Part shown: piece by piece, positions 17,776-26,092 of the stretch
Position numbering within the stretch: the stretch's first letter is position 1
Layout: the number at the start of each line of letters is the position of its first letter
NCBI RefSeq assembly: GCF_051379705.1
Contig: NZ_CP179868.1
Location: 2,232,001-2,296,000 of the forward strand
DNA length: 64,000 bases
Source of the DNA: Ekhidna sp051379705
GTDB taxonomy: Bacteria > Bacteroidota > Bacteroidia > Cytophagales > Cyclobacteriaceae
Reading direction: 5' to 3'
The notes under the pieces: generated by a model
What the model saw: the letters and a program-made list of their open reading frames with translations, nothing else
Told to the model about the DNA's origin: nothing
Database searches by the model: none
Position numbers and translations under genes: made by a program

Positions 17776-18990
17776 ATGAGATCTATTCAGGCAGCACTGT
17801 TTTTATTTATTGCTTCTGCGTTTCCTTCTCTGGCACAGGAAGATTCCAAGTATGATTACATCTCCAGCTATGGTGAACATGGACATAGCAGCTTTGCGGT
17901 AGTTCGGAAAGACAATAGATACGGCCTTATTGACAGGCAAGGCAAGGTCGTTCTCCCTTTGGAATATGAGAAAATTTATCGCTTTGGTGAATCTGGTTTA
18001 AACTGGGCAAAGCTTCTAAAAGACGGAAGGTACGGTTTCATTGACCGTGCGGGAAGCATCGTAGTAAAGCCGGAATATGATCGAATCTATTCGTTTGGTG
18101 AGAAGAACGTCAACTGGGCAATGGTATTAAAAAACGGACTTTATGGTTTTATCGATCGATCAGGAGCAGAAGTGGTTACACCCATTTACAATAGCATTGG
18201 TTCCTTTGGATCAAGCGGTGTGACCTGGGCACGTGTCCAGCGCGATGGCCTGTATGGTTTTATTGACCGATCAGGTAAGGAAATAGTCCCACCTGTTTAT
18301 CAGAGAATAGGAAGTTTTGGTTCTGTTGGAGCGGATTGGGCCAAAGTAGAGCAAAATGGATTGGAAGGATTCATCGACCGAAGGGGAAAGGAAATCGTCG
18401 ATCCAAAGTATACTTCAATATCCTCTTTTGGTACTATCACCAGTCACTGGGCACGTGTAGAAAGAAATGGACTTTATGGAGTTATTGATCGAAATGGTAA
18501 GGAAGTAATCCCGCCAAAATATGATCGTATCTACGATTTTGGGAATAGGGGAGCATCACACCTGGCATTGGTTAGGAACTCTGGCACCTATGGGCTCATT
18601 GATAAATCAGGAGCGGAAGTCGTCCCGGCGATTTATGACAAGATTGGGTACTTCGACAGGCAAAACTCAAACTGGGCGCTAATTGAAAAGGAAGGCAAGT
18701 TTGGATTTATAGAAAAGAGCGGAAAGATTGTTGTGCCTGCCTCCATGACAGATCTCACCCACAGCTTTCATGAACTAAGCGATCACTTTAGCTCAAGAGG
18801 ATCTCATATAGGCAGCCTTGGTCCGGTCAAGAAATACTGGGTCAGCGATTTTGTAGGTAAGTACGCATTGATCAAAAGCAAAAAGACCTGGCAGTTGGGG
18901 GTTATTAGCAAAGACTTTGAGGTTGTCGTACCAGTAGAATACAAAAGGATTTTGGTAGATCAGGTTGGCAGTATCCATGTGTGGAAATAA
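17776..18990 (+). CDS. Secreted WG-repeat protein with eight repeats
   Basis: A 404-residue protein with a signal peptide (MRSIQAALFLFIASAFPSLAQ). Residues about 40-325 contain eight WG-type repeats of about 40 residues, each with a core of the form GxYGFIDRSGKEVVPPxYDxIxxFG. The cores are NRYGLIDRQG, GRYGFIDRAG, GLYGFIDRSG (twice), GLEGFIDRRG, GLYGVIDRNG, GTYGLIDKSG and GKFGFIEKSG. WG repeats are common in secreted Bacteroidota proteins and are thought to mediate binding. No catalytic domain is visible. A terminator shared with the convergent hydrolase gene follows directly. Confidence 0.88.
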   Translation: MRSIQAALFLFIASAFPSLAQEDSKYDYISSYGEHGHSSFAVVRKDNRYGLIDRQGKVVLPLEYEKIYRFGESGLNWAKLLKDGRYGFIDRAGSIVVKPEYDRIYSFGEKNVNWAMVLKNGLYGFIDRSGAEVVTPIYNSIGSFGSSGVTWARVQRDGLYGFIDRSGKEIVPPVYQRIGSFGSVGADWAKVEQNGLEGFIDRRGKEIVDPKYTSISSFGTITSHWARVERNGLYGVIDRNGKEVIPPKYDRIYDFGNRGASHLALVRNSGTYGLIDKSGAEVVPAIYDKIGYFDRQNSNWALIEKEGKFGFIEKSGKIVVPASMTDLTHSFHELSDHFSSRGSHIGSLGPVKKYWVSDFVGKYALIKSKKTWQLGVISKDFEVVVPVEYKRILVDQVGSIHVWK

Positions 18991-19019
18991 AAAAGCCTCT
19001 CAGCAGAACTAAGAGGCTT
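18989..19019 (-). terminator. Terminator between convergent WG-repeat and hydrolase genes
   Basis: AAGCCTCT (18993-19000) and AGAGGCTT (19012-19019) form a perfect 8-bp stem with an 11-base loop. On the minus strand it runs into a T-rich stretch, so it primarily terminates the dienelactone-hydrolase transcript. It lies 2 bases after the WG gene stop and probably serves both directions. Confidence 0.75.
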
Positions 19020-19035
19020 CATTCAAAGGGTTTAT

Positions 19036-19872
19036 CTATTGAAACACTTCATTAAAAAGCATCTTCATTTCTGCCCAGCTGGCACTATCTGCTGCCGCAT
19101 TGTAGGCTATCGGCATTCCGAATTTTTCAGCTAATTCATCAGCTTCCTTGCTTGTGAATGAATGTAAAGCACCTTCATAATTTATGAATTTATAGTCAGC
19201 TCCTGCAGCATCCATTGCAGCTTTGAAATCAGCAATTTGCTGCTCAGTAATGAATTTATCATCTGCTCCATTTGCCACCAAAACTTTTCCTTTCACAGAT
19301 CCGGCATCCGGCATAACAGGAAGTCCTAAGCCAGCATGAAATGCTGCAACGGCATCCAGTTCATACCCGGAATTGGCCATGCTGAGAACGGTGCTGCCAC
19401 CAAAGCAGTATCCAATGGCACCAATTTTTTCCGGGTCAACATTTGGATGGTTTTTCAAGGCTTCTAATGCAGCCTCAAACCGTGCCTTTGCCACATCAAA
19501 ATTACCCATGACCATTCCTGCAAAAGCTCCGGCTTCATCAGGATGAGCTGCCTGCTTACCATCTCCATACATGTCTACAGCCAGTGCGACATAGCCAAGT
19601 TCGGCGAGCATATCTGCTCTTTTTCTAGAATATTCATTGTGTCCCCACCACTCGTGAACTACGAGAATCCCGGGTTTTTTAACTCCGTCATTTTCGCCAG
19701 CGGCAAAATAACCTTTCAGCGTTGTTGTGTCTGCAGAGTATTCATATTCTCCCGAAGGAACATCTACCACCTCAGCGGTTTCGGCCTCCTCAGAGGTCTC
19801 TTCCTTTTCTGTTGAGGTACATGCAACTACAAACATTCCAATTAGGAATGCATAGAACAATTTTAATTTCAT
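19036..19872 (-). CDS. Dienelactone hydrolase family lipoprotein
   Basis: A 278-residue lipoprotein with lipobox VVAC (Cys18), then a Glu/Thr-rich linker. The catalytic domain is of the dienelactone hydrolase type: VVHEWWGHNEY (active-site Glu), the nucleophile elbow GYCFGGS (Cys156), GADDKF with the acid, and a C-terminal GALHSFTS with the histidine. The family hydrolyses lactones and esters. The natural substrate is unknown, and the lipid anchor places it in the cell envelope. It is a single gene with its own terminator. Confidence 0.88.
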   Translation of the reverse strand: MKLKLFYAFLIGMFVVACTSTEKEETSEEAETAEVVDVPSGEYEYSADTTTLKGYFAAGENDGVKKPGILVVHEWWGHNEYSRKRADMLAELGYVALAVDMYGDGKQAAHPDEAGAFAGMVMGNFDVAKARFEAALEALKNHPNVDPEKIGAIGYCFGGSTVLSMANSGYELDAVAAFHAGLGLPVMPDAGSVKGKVLVANGADDKFITEQQIADFKAAMDAAGADYKFINYEGALHSFTSKEADELAEKFGMPIAYNAAADSASWAEMKMLFNEVFQ

Positions 19873-19946
19873 CTTATTAGGTTTTTTAGTTTTCTATAAA
19901 GGTAAACACGAAACAAGGAATGACTGTTCCGTGAATTTGAAAGCTT

Positions 19947-20594
19947 TTATTCCTTTATACGTAGCTCATTCGAAAGCTCATTGGTATCCGAGTCTTTTCT
20001 TACAAATCCATTTTTGAGCAGCAAATCTTTACAATGATTGATGCCGTTGACAAGCCCATCGCCAATTTCGTTTCTTTTCAATCCATCTGTGATTAGAGAA
20101 ACGACTTTTACCCAGTCATCCTCCTGGACTTTTGCATTAATTCCTTCATCGCCAAGTACAAGCACAATATGCTCTAACCGACTGATATAGATAAGAATAC
20201 CCACATGCTCTTCTGTAGCATAAACCTTTTCGTTTAAAAATGCTTCTTTGGCTCGAAGCGAAACCATTTCTAAGGCACGTTGATCTGAGATGATGAGTCG
20301 CTTAATAATTGGGAAAAGGATAGGTAAAAAATATCCGATAACCATCAACGCAATGATAGTTATGAATGCTTCGAGGAACGAAAGAGGCGGCAGGCTCCAG
20401 GTATATGACAAGAGTGCGATGACAGCCAGCCCCGCAATTCCTAGAAGAGATGCTATGTACCAAGAAACTTCAGCGTAATCGTCGCTTTTTCCTGCAAAGA
20501 ATGGAACGATCTCCCCGCATGATTCTTTCTCAAGAGATGCCACAGCCTCCTCTACTTGTTTCTTTTCAGTATCTGTAAAAATGTATTTTTTCAT
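19947..20594 (-). CDS. TPM-domain membrane protein
   Basis: A 215-residue protein with an N-terminal part of the TPM (TLP18.3/Psb32/MOLO-1) domain: FTDTEKKQVEEAVASLEKESCGEIVPFFAG. Two membrane segments follow at about 45-90 (IASLLGIAGLAVIALLSY and FLEAFITIIALMVIGYFL). After these comes the rest of the domain, with VGILIYISRLEHIVLVLGDEGI. I use the ATG at 20594; a TTG 18 bases upstream overlaps the stop of the preceding gene. It is co-transcribed with a second TPM gene and sits beside lemA, a common grouping. Confidence 0.85.
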   Translation of the reverse strand: MKKYIFTDTEKKQVEEAVASLEKESCGEIVPFFAGKSDDYAEVSWYIASLLGIAGLAVIALLSYTWSLPPLSFLEAFITIIALMVIGYFLPILFPIIKRLIISDQRALEMVSLRAKEAFLNEKVYATEEHVGILIYISRLEHIVLVLGDEGINAKVQEDDWVKVVSLITDGLKRNEIGDGLVNGINHCKDLLLKNGFVRKDSDTNELSNELRIKE

Positions 20595-20605
20595 AACCTC
20601 AATAT

Positions 20606-21496
20606 TTACCAACCTCCGGAAGCTCCTCCACCACCAAAACCTCCACCGCCACCAGAGAATCCTCCTCCGGAGAAACCACCACTAAACCCGCCGGAGTAGC
20701 CACCGGAGTAACCTCCGTAGTATCCTCCACCTCGACCTCCTCTTCCGCTCGACCCAACTCCGTTCAGAAAGATGAAGGCGAAGAATGAGGCAAATAGCGC
20801 GACAATAAAGTTCACCAATATCCAAAAAGTCAAAAACACGAGTGGAATCATAATTAAGTTACTCTTCAGATTCCCGATTTTCTTAGTCAAAAAGGCTTTT
20901 CCAATAAAGACCATAAATATGAGAACCACCATTCCGAGGAAGAGCGCAAATGAATAGTCATCGTCTTTGTTGCGAGATGAGGTTCTGGTCACTGCTGGTA
21001 GGTCTTCACCATCAATCAATGCGATAATTGCTTCAGTACCCTCTTCAATTCCTAAATAGTAGTCCCCGTCTCTGAAGTGAGGTACGATTATATTGTTGAT
21101 AATACGCTTAGCATAAGCATCTGTGATAGCGCCTTCCAGTCCATACCCAACTTCGATTCTTAGTTTACGATCGTTTTTTGCGATGATTAGCAAGACTCCA
21201 TCATCCACGTCTTCCCTGCCAAGTTTCCATTGATCCACCACTCGAATTGAAAACTGCTCAATGGTCTCTGGCTTGGTAGTACGTACAATAAGAATCGCAA
21301 CCTGACTACCTTTTCGTTCCTCCAATTGCTTTAACTCATCCGTTAGGAATCTTTCTTCGTATTCACTGAGCAGCCCAGCCTGGTCTGTTATCCGCTCTTT
21401 TAGATCAGGAATTGTTTGTAAATCCTGACCATTTGTAGAAAAGGTTATTCCGATAGCGATTGTGCACAGGACTACAGATTTTAGGTATGATTTCAT
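20606..21496 (-). CDS. TPM-domain (YgcG family) protein with glycine-rich tail
   Basis: A 296-residue exported protein: a signal peptide, a TPM domain at about 30-165 (ITDQAGLLSEYEERFLTDELKQLEE, then DDGVLLIIAKNDRKLRIEVGYGLEG), and two membrane helices around 180-240. The C terminus is about 50 residues of Gly, Ser, Tyr and Phe repeats such as GGYSGGFSGG. This is the YgcG architecture. These proteins are linked to envelope or membrane maintenance, with no established enzymatic role. It is the first gene of the minus-strand pair and starts only 26 bases from the divergent lemA gene. Confidence 0.88.
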   Translation of the reverse strand: MKSYLKSVVLCTIAIGITFSTNGQDLQTIPDLKERITDQAGLLSEYEERFLTDELKQLEERKGSQVAILIVRTTKPETIEQFSIRVVDQWKLGREDVDDGVLLIIAKNDRKLRIEVGYGLEGAITDAYAKRIINNIIVPHFRDGDYYLGIEEGTEAIIALIDGEDLPAVTRTSSRNKDDDYSFALFLGMVVLIFMVFIGKAFLTKKIGNLKSNLIMIPLVFLTFWILVNFIVALFASFFAFIFLNGVGSSGRGGRGGGYYGGYSGGYSGGFSGGFSGGGFSGGGGGFGGGGASGGW

Positions 21497-21522
21497 ATCT
21501 TCGATTAAAATAGTAAAATAAG

Positions 21523-22113
21523 ATGAATAAGCGGTTAATTACGATTTTGATCATTGTTGTAGCTCTGTTTTTGATTTACAACTTCTTTGCAGGCAAATAC
21601 AATCAAATGGTAGTTTTGGACGAAGATGTAAACACTGAATGGGCCAATGTAGAGACACAATATCAAAGAAGGTATGACCTTATTCCGAACCTTGTTAATA
21701 CGGTTAAAGGATTTGCGGAACAGGAGAAAGAAGTACTAACGCAAGTGACCGAGGCACGAGCTAGAGCTTCGAGTATCCAAATTGATCCTTCGAATCTTGA
21801 TGCGCAAGCCATGCAAAATTTTGCTAATGCACAGTCAAATCTGAATTCAGCGCTTTCCAGATTATTGGTAACTGTGGAGCGCTATCCCGACATCAAATCC
21901 AACCAAAACTTCCTTGAACTACAAGCGCAGTTAGAGGGTACAGAAAATAGAATTTCAGTAGCGAGAACACGCTTTAATGAAAAAACGAAAGGGTATAACA
22001 CCTACATTCGAAAGTTCCCCAACACCATGCTGGCTGGAATGTTTGGGTTTGAAAGGAAGCCGCTTTATGAAGCAACAGAAGGAGCAGAAGAAGCTCCCAC
22101 TGTTCAGTTTTAA
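21523..22113 (+). CDS. lemA: LemA family protein
   Basis: A 196-residue protein with one N-terminal membrane helix (ITILIIVVALFLIYNFF) and an outward-facing helical domain. It shows the family signatures NTEWANVETQYQRRYDLIPNLVNTVKGFA and NLNSALSRLLVTVERYPDIKSNQNFLELQAQLEGTENRI (quoted in parts along residues 45-150). LemA proteins are membrane-anchored helical bundles of unsettled function, often next to TPM-domain genes as here. Here lemA is divergent from them rather than in one operon. Its stop is separated from the convergent tonB stop by one base. Confidence 0.92.
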   Translation: MNKRLITILIIVVALFLIYNFFAGKYNQMVVLDEDVNTEWANVETQYQRRYDLIPNLVNTVKGFAEQEKEVLTQVTEARARASSIQIDPSNLDAQAMQNFANAQSNLNSALSRLLVTVERYPDIKSNQNFLELQAQLEGTENRISVARTRFNEKTKGYNTYIRKFPNTMLAGMFGFERKPLYEATEGAEEAPTVQF

Positions 22114-22114
22114 T

Positions 22115-22777
22115 TTATTGCAAAGTAAAGTTGATCGGGACGACCATTTGAACCCTCACTCGAACATCTCCTTGTTTGCCAGGTAGAAAGTTCGGTACCT
22201 TCTTCATGACACGAATGGCCTCTTCATCACACCCAGCACCAATGCCTTTCAAAACTTGAAGGTCGGTCAAAGATCCGTCTTTTTCTACCACGAATTGGAC
22301 AACTACCCTACCTTCTACTCCCATGCGCTGGGCTTGCTTCGGGTACCGGATGTTTTTACCTAAGAACTTATAGAAGTTTTCCATTCCACCTTCGAATGTA
22401 GGCATCACCTCAGCCCAATTTATAGGTGCTTTATCAGCTTTTTCATCAGGCATTTCCGTGGGAAGTAAAATAACAACTGGTTCATCATCGGTGATTTCTA
22501 CATCTATTGGTACTTCAATTTCTTCTTCTGGCTCTTCAATGGTTGATTGAATGATGGGAGCCTTGGGAGGTGGAGGAGGTGGAGGTGTGTGCGTAATGGG
22601 AGGAATTACAAGAGGTGTAAATTCTTCATATTCTGGATTTAACTCCATGATTGGATCAATCGGAGATTTCCACTCAAAAGCGACCAGTGCCAATGAAAGG
22701 GAAATGATCATTCCAATACTAAAGAACAAGGGTCTTTTGTGTTCCAAATCATACTTTTTGTTTTTCTTAACTTCCAT
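22115..22777 (-). CDS. tonB: Energy transducer TonB
   Basis: A 220-residue TonB-type protein. After a short basic N terminus it has one membrane helix (FFSIGMIISLSLALVAF). A proline-rich and acidic periplasmic linker with a seven-proline run follows (about 60-125), and then a TonB C-terminal domain (about 125-220) with FEGGMENFYKFL, YPKQAQRMGVEGRVVVQF and VRVRVQMVVPINFTL. It couples proton motive force to outer-membrane receptors. No exbB or exbD is nearby, and it appears monocistronic. Confidence 0.92.
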   Translation of the reverse strand: MEVKKNKKYDLEHKRPLFFSIGMIISLSLALVAFEWKSPIDPIMELNPEYEEFTPLVIPPITHTPPPPPPPKAPIIQSTIEEPEEEIEVPIDVEITDDEPVVILLPTEMPDEKADKAPINWAEVMPTFEGGMENFYKFLGKNIRYPKQAQRMGVEGRVVVQFVVEKDGSLTDLQVLKGIGAGCDEEAIRVMKKVPNFLPGKQGDVRVRVQMVVPINFTLQ

Positions 22778-22840
22778 AATTCAATACTTTATTAGGTTAT
22801 CAATCAATTGATCGAAATAAAAGCATGAATCGTGCCTAAG

Positions 22841-23359
22841 TCAATTTAGAAAATCGTTGATGTGTTTAGAGAGATCAGCGTAAACCTCTTTTCGAGGTAA
22901 AAGGTCAGCCGAGTCAATTTCTGTTAATGGACGATAAAGAGTCTTCTGTGCATCCTGAAGATATTTTTCGCAATTTTTTAAATCTTTCAAGATGGGATTG
23001 GAGTAATCCAGCGAACAGGCGTGACGGAACTCTTCCAGATAGCCATTGTACCAAATATTCACACTACTCAAGGCGACCAGAGAAGTAAAAAAAATTTCAA
23101 GAATCCGTTCTCGACCGGTAATAAAAGTTAGTGGTTTGGTGTCTTCAATAGGTTTGGTGTAGAGTTCCCAGAGTTTGAGAATTTCTTCTGATTTGTCCTC
23201 CTCAGCCTTATAAATAATGTCTGTTCTATAAAGTGAGGATATGATCAATGGAGATCCTTCGGTCAGCGATTGGATAACTGACTTAAAGCTCCTGGAGGTT
23301 TGATCTCTAAAATGAAACCGAGGTGCTTCTTTTCCTTGAATATGGATGTAGCGAAGCAT
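22841..23359 (-). CDS. Hypothetical protein downstream of the ankyrin gene
   Basis: A 172-residue protein with no signal peptide and no recognised family. It is mixed alpha/beta, with one moderately hydrophobic stretch (IFFTSLVALSSVNIWY, about 85-105) that may be buried rather than membrane-spanning. The C-terminal third is helical and charged. It starts 10 bases after the ankyrin-repeat gene and is probably co-transcribed with it, and so possibly with katG. Confidence 0.7.
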   Translation of the reverse strand: MLRYIHIQGKEAPRFHFRDQTSRSFKSVIQSLTEGSPLIISSLYRTDIIYKAEEDKSEEILKLWELYTKPIEDTKPLTFITGRERILEIFFTSLVALSSVNIWYNGYLEEFRHACSLDYSNPILKDLKNCEKYLQDAQKTLYRPLTEIDSADLLPRKEVYADLSKHINDFLN

Positions 23360-23369
23360 TTATAAGTGA

Positions 23370-23765
23370 CTAACCTGATTTAGTCGAAAGAGTTTCAGCT
23401 CCGGCCGATAGAAGCAGTTGTGCAATTTCCTCATGACCATGATTCCTTGCAAACGCCAATGCACTTAAGCCTTCCGTATTGGTCAAATGAATATTTGCAC
23501 CTTTGGAAATTAGCATCTTGGCAAGATCATATGAGCCTTTGAAGCACACGCCCATTAGCGCGGTGTTTCCTAGTGCATCCTGAACGTCTATTTCTGCACC
23601 ATGCTCAATAAGTAACTCCGCGATATCTTGTTGACCCATATAAGTCGCTAATACTAAAGGGGTAAACCCACGCTCGTCTTTTGTATTGGCTAATGCTGGG
23701 TTTCTTTCCAGCATTTCCTCTATGGGTGCAGTTTGTCCAGATCGAATATGGGTTAACAATTCCAT
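23370..23765 (-). CDS. Ankyrin-repeat protein next to catalase-peroxidase
   Basis: A 131-residue protein made of about four ankyrin repeats with typical cores: DERGFTPLVLATYMGQQDIAELLIEHGAEID, then DALGNTALMGVCFKGSYDLAKMLISKGANI, then NTEGLSALAFARNHGHEEIAQLLLSAGAE (described in pieces along residues 30-125). It has no signal peptide, so it should be cytoplasmic. Ankyrin genes beside catalase genes are known elsewhere: Pseudomonas aeruginosa ankB supports KatB activity. A similar helper role for the upstream katG is inferred. A strong terminator separates the two genes. Confidence 0.88.
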   Translation of the reverse strand: MELLTHIRSGQTAPIEEMLERNPALANTKDERGFTPLVLATYMGQQDIAELLIEHGAEIDVQDALGNTALMGVCFKGSYDLAKMLISKGANIHLTNTEGLSALAFARNHGHEEIAQLLLSAGAETLSTKSG

Positions 23766-23779
23766 GAAAATAATTGGTT

Positions 23780-23816
23780 AAAAAAAGGGGTTCCACTCTA
23801 GTGAGAGAACCCCTTT
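23780..23816 (-). terminator. Strong intrinsic terminator between katG and the ankyrin gene
   Basis: AAAGGGGTT (23784-23792) and AACCCCTTT (23808-23816) form a 9-bp stem, with an inner CTC/GAG pairing in the loop. On the minus strand it is followed by seven T residues. It lies 12 bases after the katG stop and 15 bases before the ankyrin ATG, so expression of the ankyrin gene from the katG promoter would depend on read-through. Confidence 0.85.
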
Positions 23817-23828
23817 GGTTATTTGACT

Positions 23829-26027
23829 TTAGGCTAAATCGAATCGGTCAAGGTTCATCACCTTGTCCCAAGCTGCTACAAAATCGTTTACAAACTTTGC
23901 TTCTGCATCATCTGAAGCATACACCTCAGCGACCGCTCTCAGCTCAGTGTTTGAACCAAATATCAAATCTGCTCTGGTTCCGGTAAACTTAACTGCGCCT
24001 GTTCTTCTGTCTTTACCTTCAAATAGCTTGTTGCTGTCATCTACCGCACTCCATGTGTAGGTCATATCTACCAGATTCTTGAAGAAATCATTGGTTAAAT
24101 GTCCTACGTTATCGGTAAATACCCCGTGGTTAGAACCGTCGAAGTTTGCACCCAGCACTCTCATTCCACCTACTAATACGGTCATTTCAGGAATAGAAAG
24201 CGACATTAAATTGGCTTTGTCGATCAACAAATCTTCCGCTGCAATATCAAGGTTAGCATTTTGATAGTTTCTAAAACCATCACCAATAGGCTTCAGATAA
24301 TTGAATTGCTCTATATCTGTTTGCTCCTGACTTGCATCTCCTCTTCCTGCATGAAATGGCACGGAGATATTATGGCCGGCATTGCTAGCAGCCTCTTCAA
24401 CAGCCGCATTGCCTGCCAATACAATCAAGTCGGCCATGGAGATTTCTCTGCTGAATTCCTTTTGAATTCCTTCCAGAACATTGAGCACTTTATTGAGCTC
24501 TTCTGGATTATTTACTTTCCAGCTTCGCTGCGGCTCCAGTCTTATGCGAGCGCCGTTTGCTCCTCCTCTTTTATCTGAATCTCTATAGGTGGAAGCTGAA
24601 GCCCACGCTGTTCTCACTAATTCTGAAGTGGTTAGTCCGGAGGCCAAAATCATCTTCTTTAGTGAATCGATATCTCCGCTGCTCAAGGTGTAATTCACGT
24701 GAGGTATTGGATCTTGCCAGATCAATTCTTCGTCAGGAACTTCAGGTCCTAAATAGCGATCTTTAGGTCCCATATCTCTGTGAGTCAATTTGTACCACGC
24801 TCTTGCAAATGCATCTTCAAATGCTTTGTGATCCTTGTGAAAATGTTTGGAAATCTCCAGATAAGCTGGATCAGTTTTTAAAGCGATATCCGCGGTGGTC
24901 ATCATTAAAGGCTGGGTGCCATTGGGATCATTTGGCATTGGTGCCATCTTCGCTTTTGACTCAGCAGTAGGCGTCCACTGATGTGCTCCGGCAGGACTTT
25001 TAGTTAATTCCCAATCGTAGTTGAGAAGTACATCAAAGTAGTCTGCATCCCATTTTGTAGGATCGGGCGTCCATGCTCCTTCAATACCGCTAGTGATTGT
25101 ATTTTCTAAAACACCACTTTTGTAGGAGTTTTTCCACCCTGTGCTCATTTGTTCAATAGGTGCACCATGTGGTTCTGAGCCAACATATTGTCCGGGATCA
25201 GCAGCTCCGTGTGCTTTACCGAATGTGTGTCCGCCCGCCACTAATGCGACAGTCTCCTCATCATTCATGGCCATTCGGCCAAAGGTTTCTCTCACATCTT
25301 TCGCAGAACCCATTGGATCCGGGTTTCCGTTGGGTCCTTCTGGATTAACGTAAATCCAACCCATCATTACAGCGGCTAATGGATCTTCGAGATCACCGCT
25401 AGCATATCGGTCTTTATTTTCACCCCATTCTGTTTCACTACCCCAATACACATCTTGCTCTGGTTCCCAGATATCCTCACGTCCTCCTGCAAAACCGAAT
25501 GTTGGGAATCCCATTGATTCCAGTGCACAGTTACCGGCTAGAATCATCAAATCTGCCCACGAGATTTTATTGCCATATTTCTTCTTGATAGGCCATAGAA
25601 GTAGTCTGGCCTTATCTAAATTCCCATTGTCAGGCCAGCTATTGATTGGAGCAAATCGTTGGTTGCCTGTTCCGGCACCTCCACGTCCATCGCCTACTCT
25701 GTAGGTGCCCGCACTGTGCCATGCCATTCTTATCATCAAACCCCCATAATGCCCGTAATCTGCCGGCCACCAGTCCTGAGAGTCTGTCATTAAATCAGTG
25801 ACCTCTTTTTTGAGCTCCGCGAAATTTATGCTGTTAAAAGCCTTTGAGTAATTGAAATCATCACCCATTGGATCTGATTTTGTTGCATGTTGCCGAAGAA
25901 TATTGAGTTTTAATTCATTTGGCCACCAATCTCTATTTTTGACGCCACCACCACCGGCAGCATTTTGTATGCCGCTTAAGTAAGGACATTGACTTGAGTC
26001 TCCATTATTATCCGAAGTATGATTCAT
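23829..26027 (-). CDS. katG: Catalase-peroxidase
   Basis: A 732-residue bifunctional heme enzyme that breaks down hydrogen peroxide. The distal heme residues are in RMAWHSAGTYR (Arg100, Trp103, His104). The conserved YVNPEGPNGNPDP follows with the adduct tyrosine, and the proximal histidine is in GGHTFGKAHG. The C-terminal half is the usual inactive duplicate of the first (for example VRTAWASASTYRDSDKRGGANGAR, seen in parts). Length is standard, and there is no signal peptide. It is divergent from the DUF3089 gene; a 17-base inverted repeat in the shared 65-base gap may be its operator. Confidence 0.97.
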   Translation of the reverse strand: MNHTSDNNGDSSQCPYLSGIQNAAGGGGVKNRDWWPNELKLNILRQHATKSDPMGDDFNYSKAFNSINFAELKKEVTDLMTDSQDWWPADYGHYGGLMIRMAWHSAGTYRVGDGRGGAGTGNQRFAPINSWPDNGNLDKARLLLWPIKKKYGNKISWADLMILAGNCALESMGFPTFGFAGGREDIWEPEQDVYWGSETEWGENKDRYASGDLEDPLAAVMMGWIYVNPEGPNGNPDPMGSAKDVRETFGRMAMNDEETVALVAGGHTFGKAHGAADPGQYVGSEPHGAPIEQMSTGWKNSYKSGVLENTITSGIEGAWTPDPTKWDADYFDVLLNYDWELTKSPAGAHQWTPTAESKAKMAPMPNDPNGTQPLMMTTADIALKTDPAYLEISKHFHKDHKAFEDAFARAWYKLTHRDMGPKDRYLGPEVPDEELIWQDPIPHVNYTLSSGDIDSLKKMILASGLTTSELVRTAWASASTYRDSDKRGGANGARIRLEPQRSWKVNNPEELNKVLNVLEGIQKEFSREISMADLIVLAGNAAVEEAASNAGHNISVPFHAGRGDASQEQTDIEQFNYLKPIGDGFRNYQNANLDIAAEDLLIDKANLMSLSIPEMTVLVGGMRVLGANFDGSNHGVFTDNVGHLTNDFFKNLVDMTYTWSAVDDSNKLFEGKDRRTGAVKFTGTRADLIFGSNTELRAVAEVYASDDAEAKFVNDFVAAWDKVMNLDRFDLA

Positions 26028-26051
26028 AATTGGTAAGGGTTTAATACTTTA

Positions 26052-26068
26052 ACTAGAGTAAATCTAGT
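26052..26068. promoter_or_regulatory. Inverted repeat upstream of katG
   Basis: ACTAGA and TCTAGT are perfect 6-base arms around a 5-base spacer, 25 bases upstream of the katG ATG and just ahead of the divergent DUF3089 gene. The AT-rich stretch between it and the DUF3089 start (26069-26090) also has near-palindromic TATAATTTATA. A peroxide-responsive repressor or activator could act here; the sites do not clearly match Fur/PerR or OxyR consensus. Confidence 0.4.
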
Positions 26069-26092
26069 ATTACTATAATTTATAAATTTTAT

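Noticed and set aside
22551..22811. Glycine-rich plus-strand frame opposite tonB
   Set aside because: It is the antisense of the TonB proline-rich linker; the glycine run is a by-product of CCN codons.
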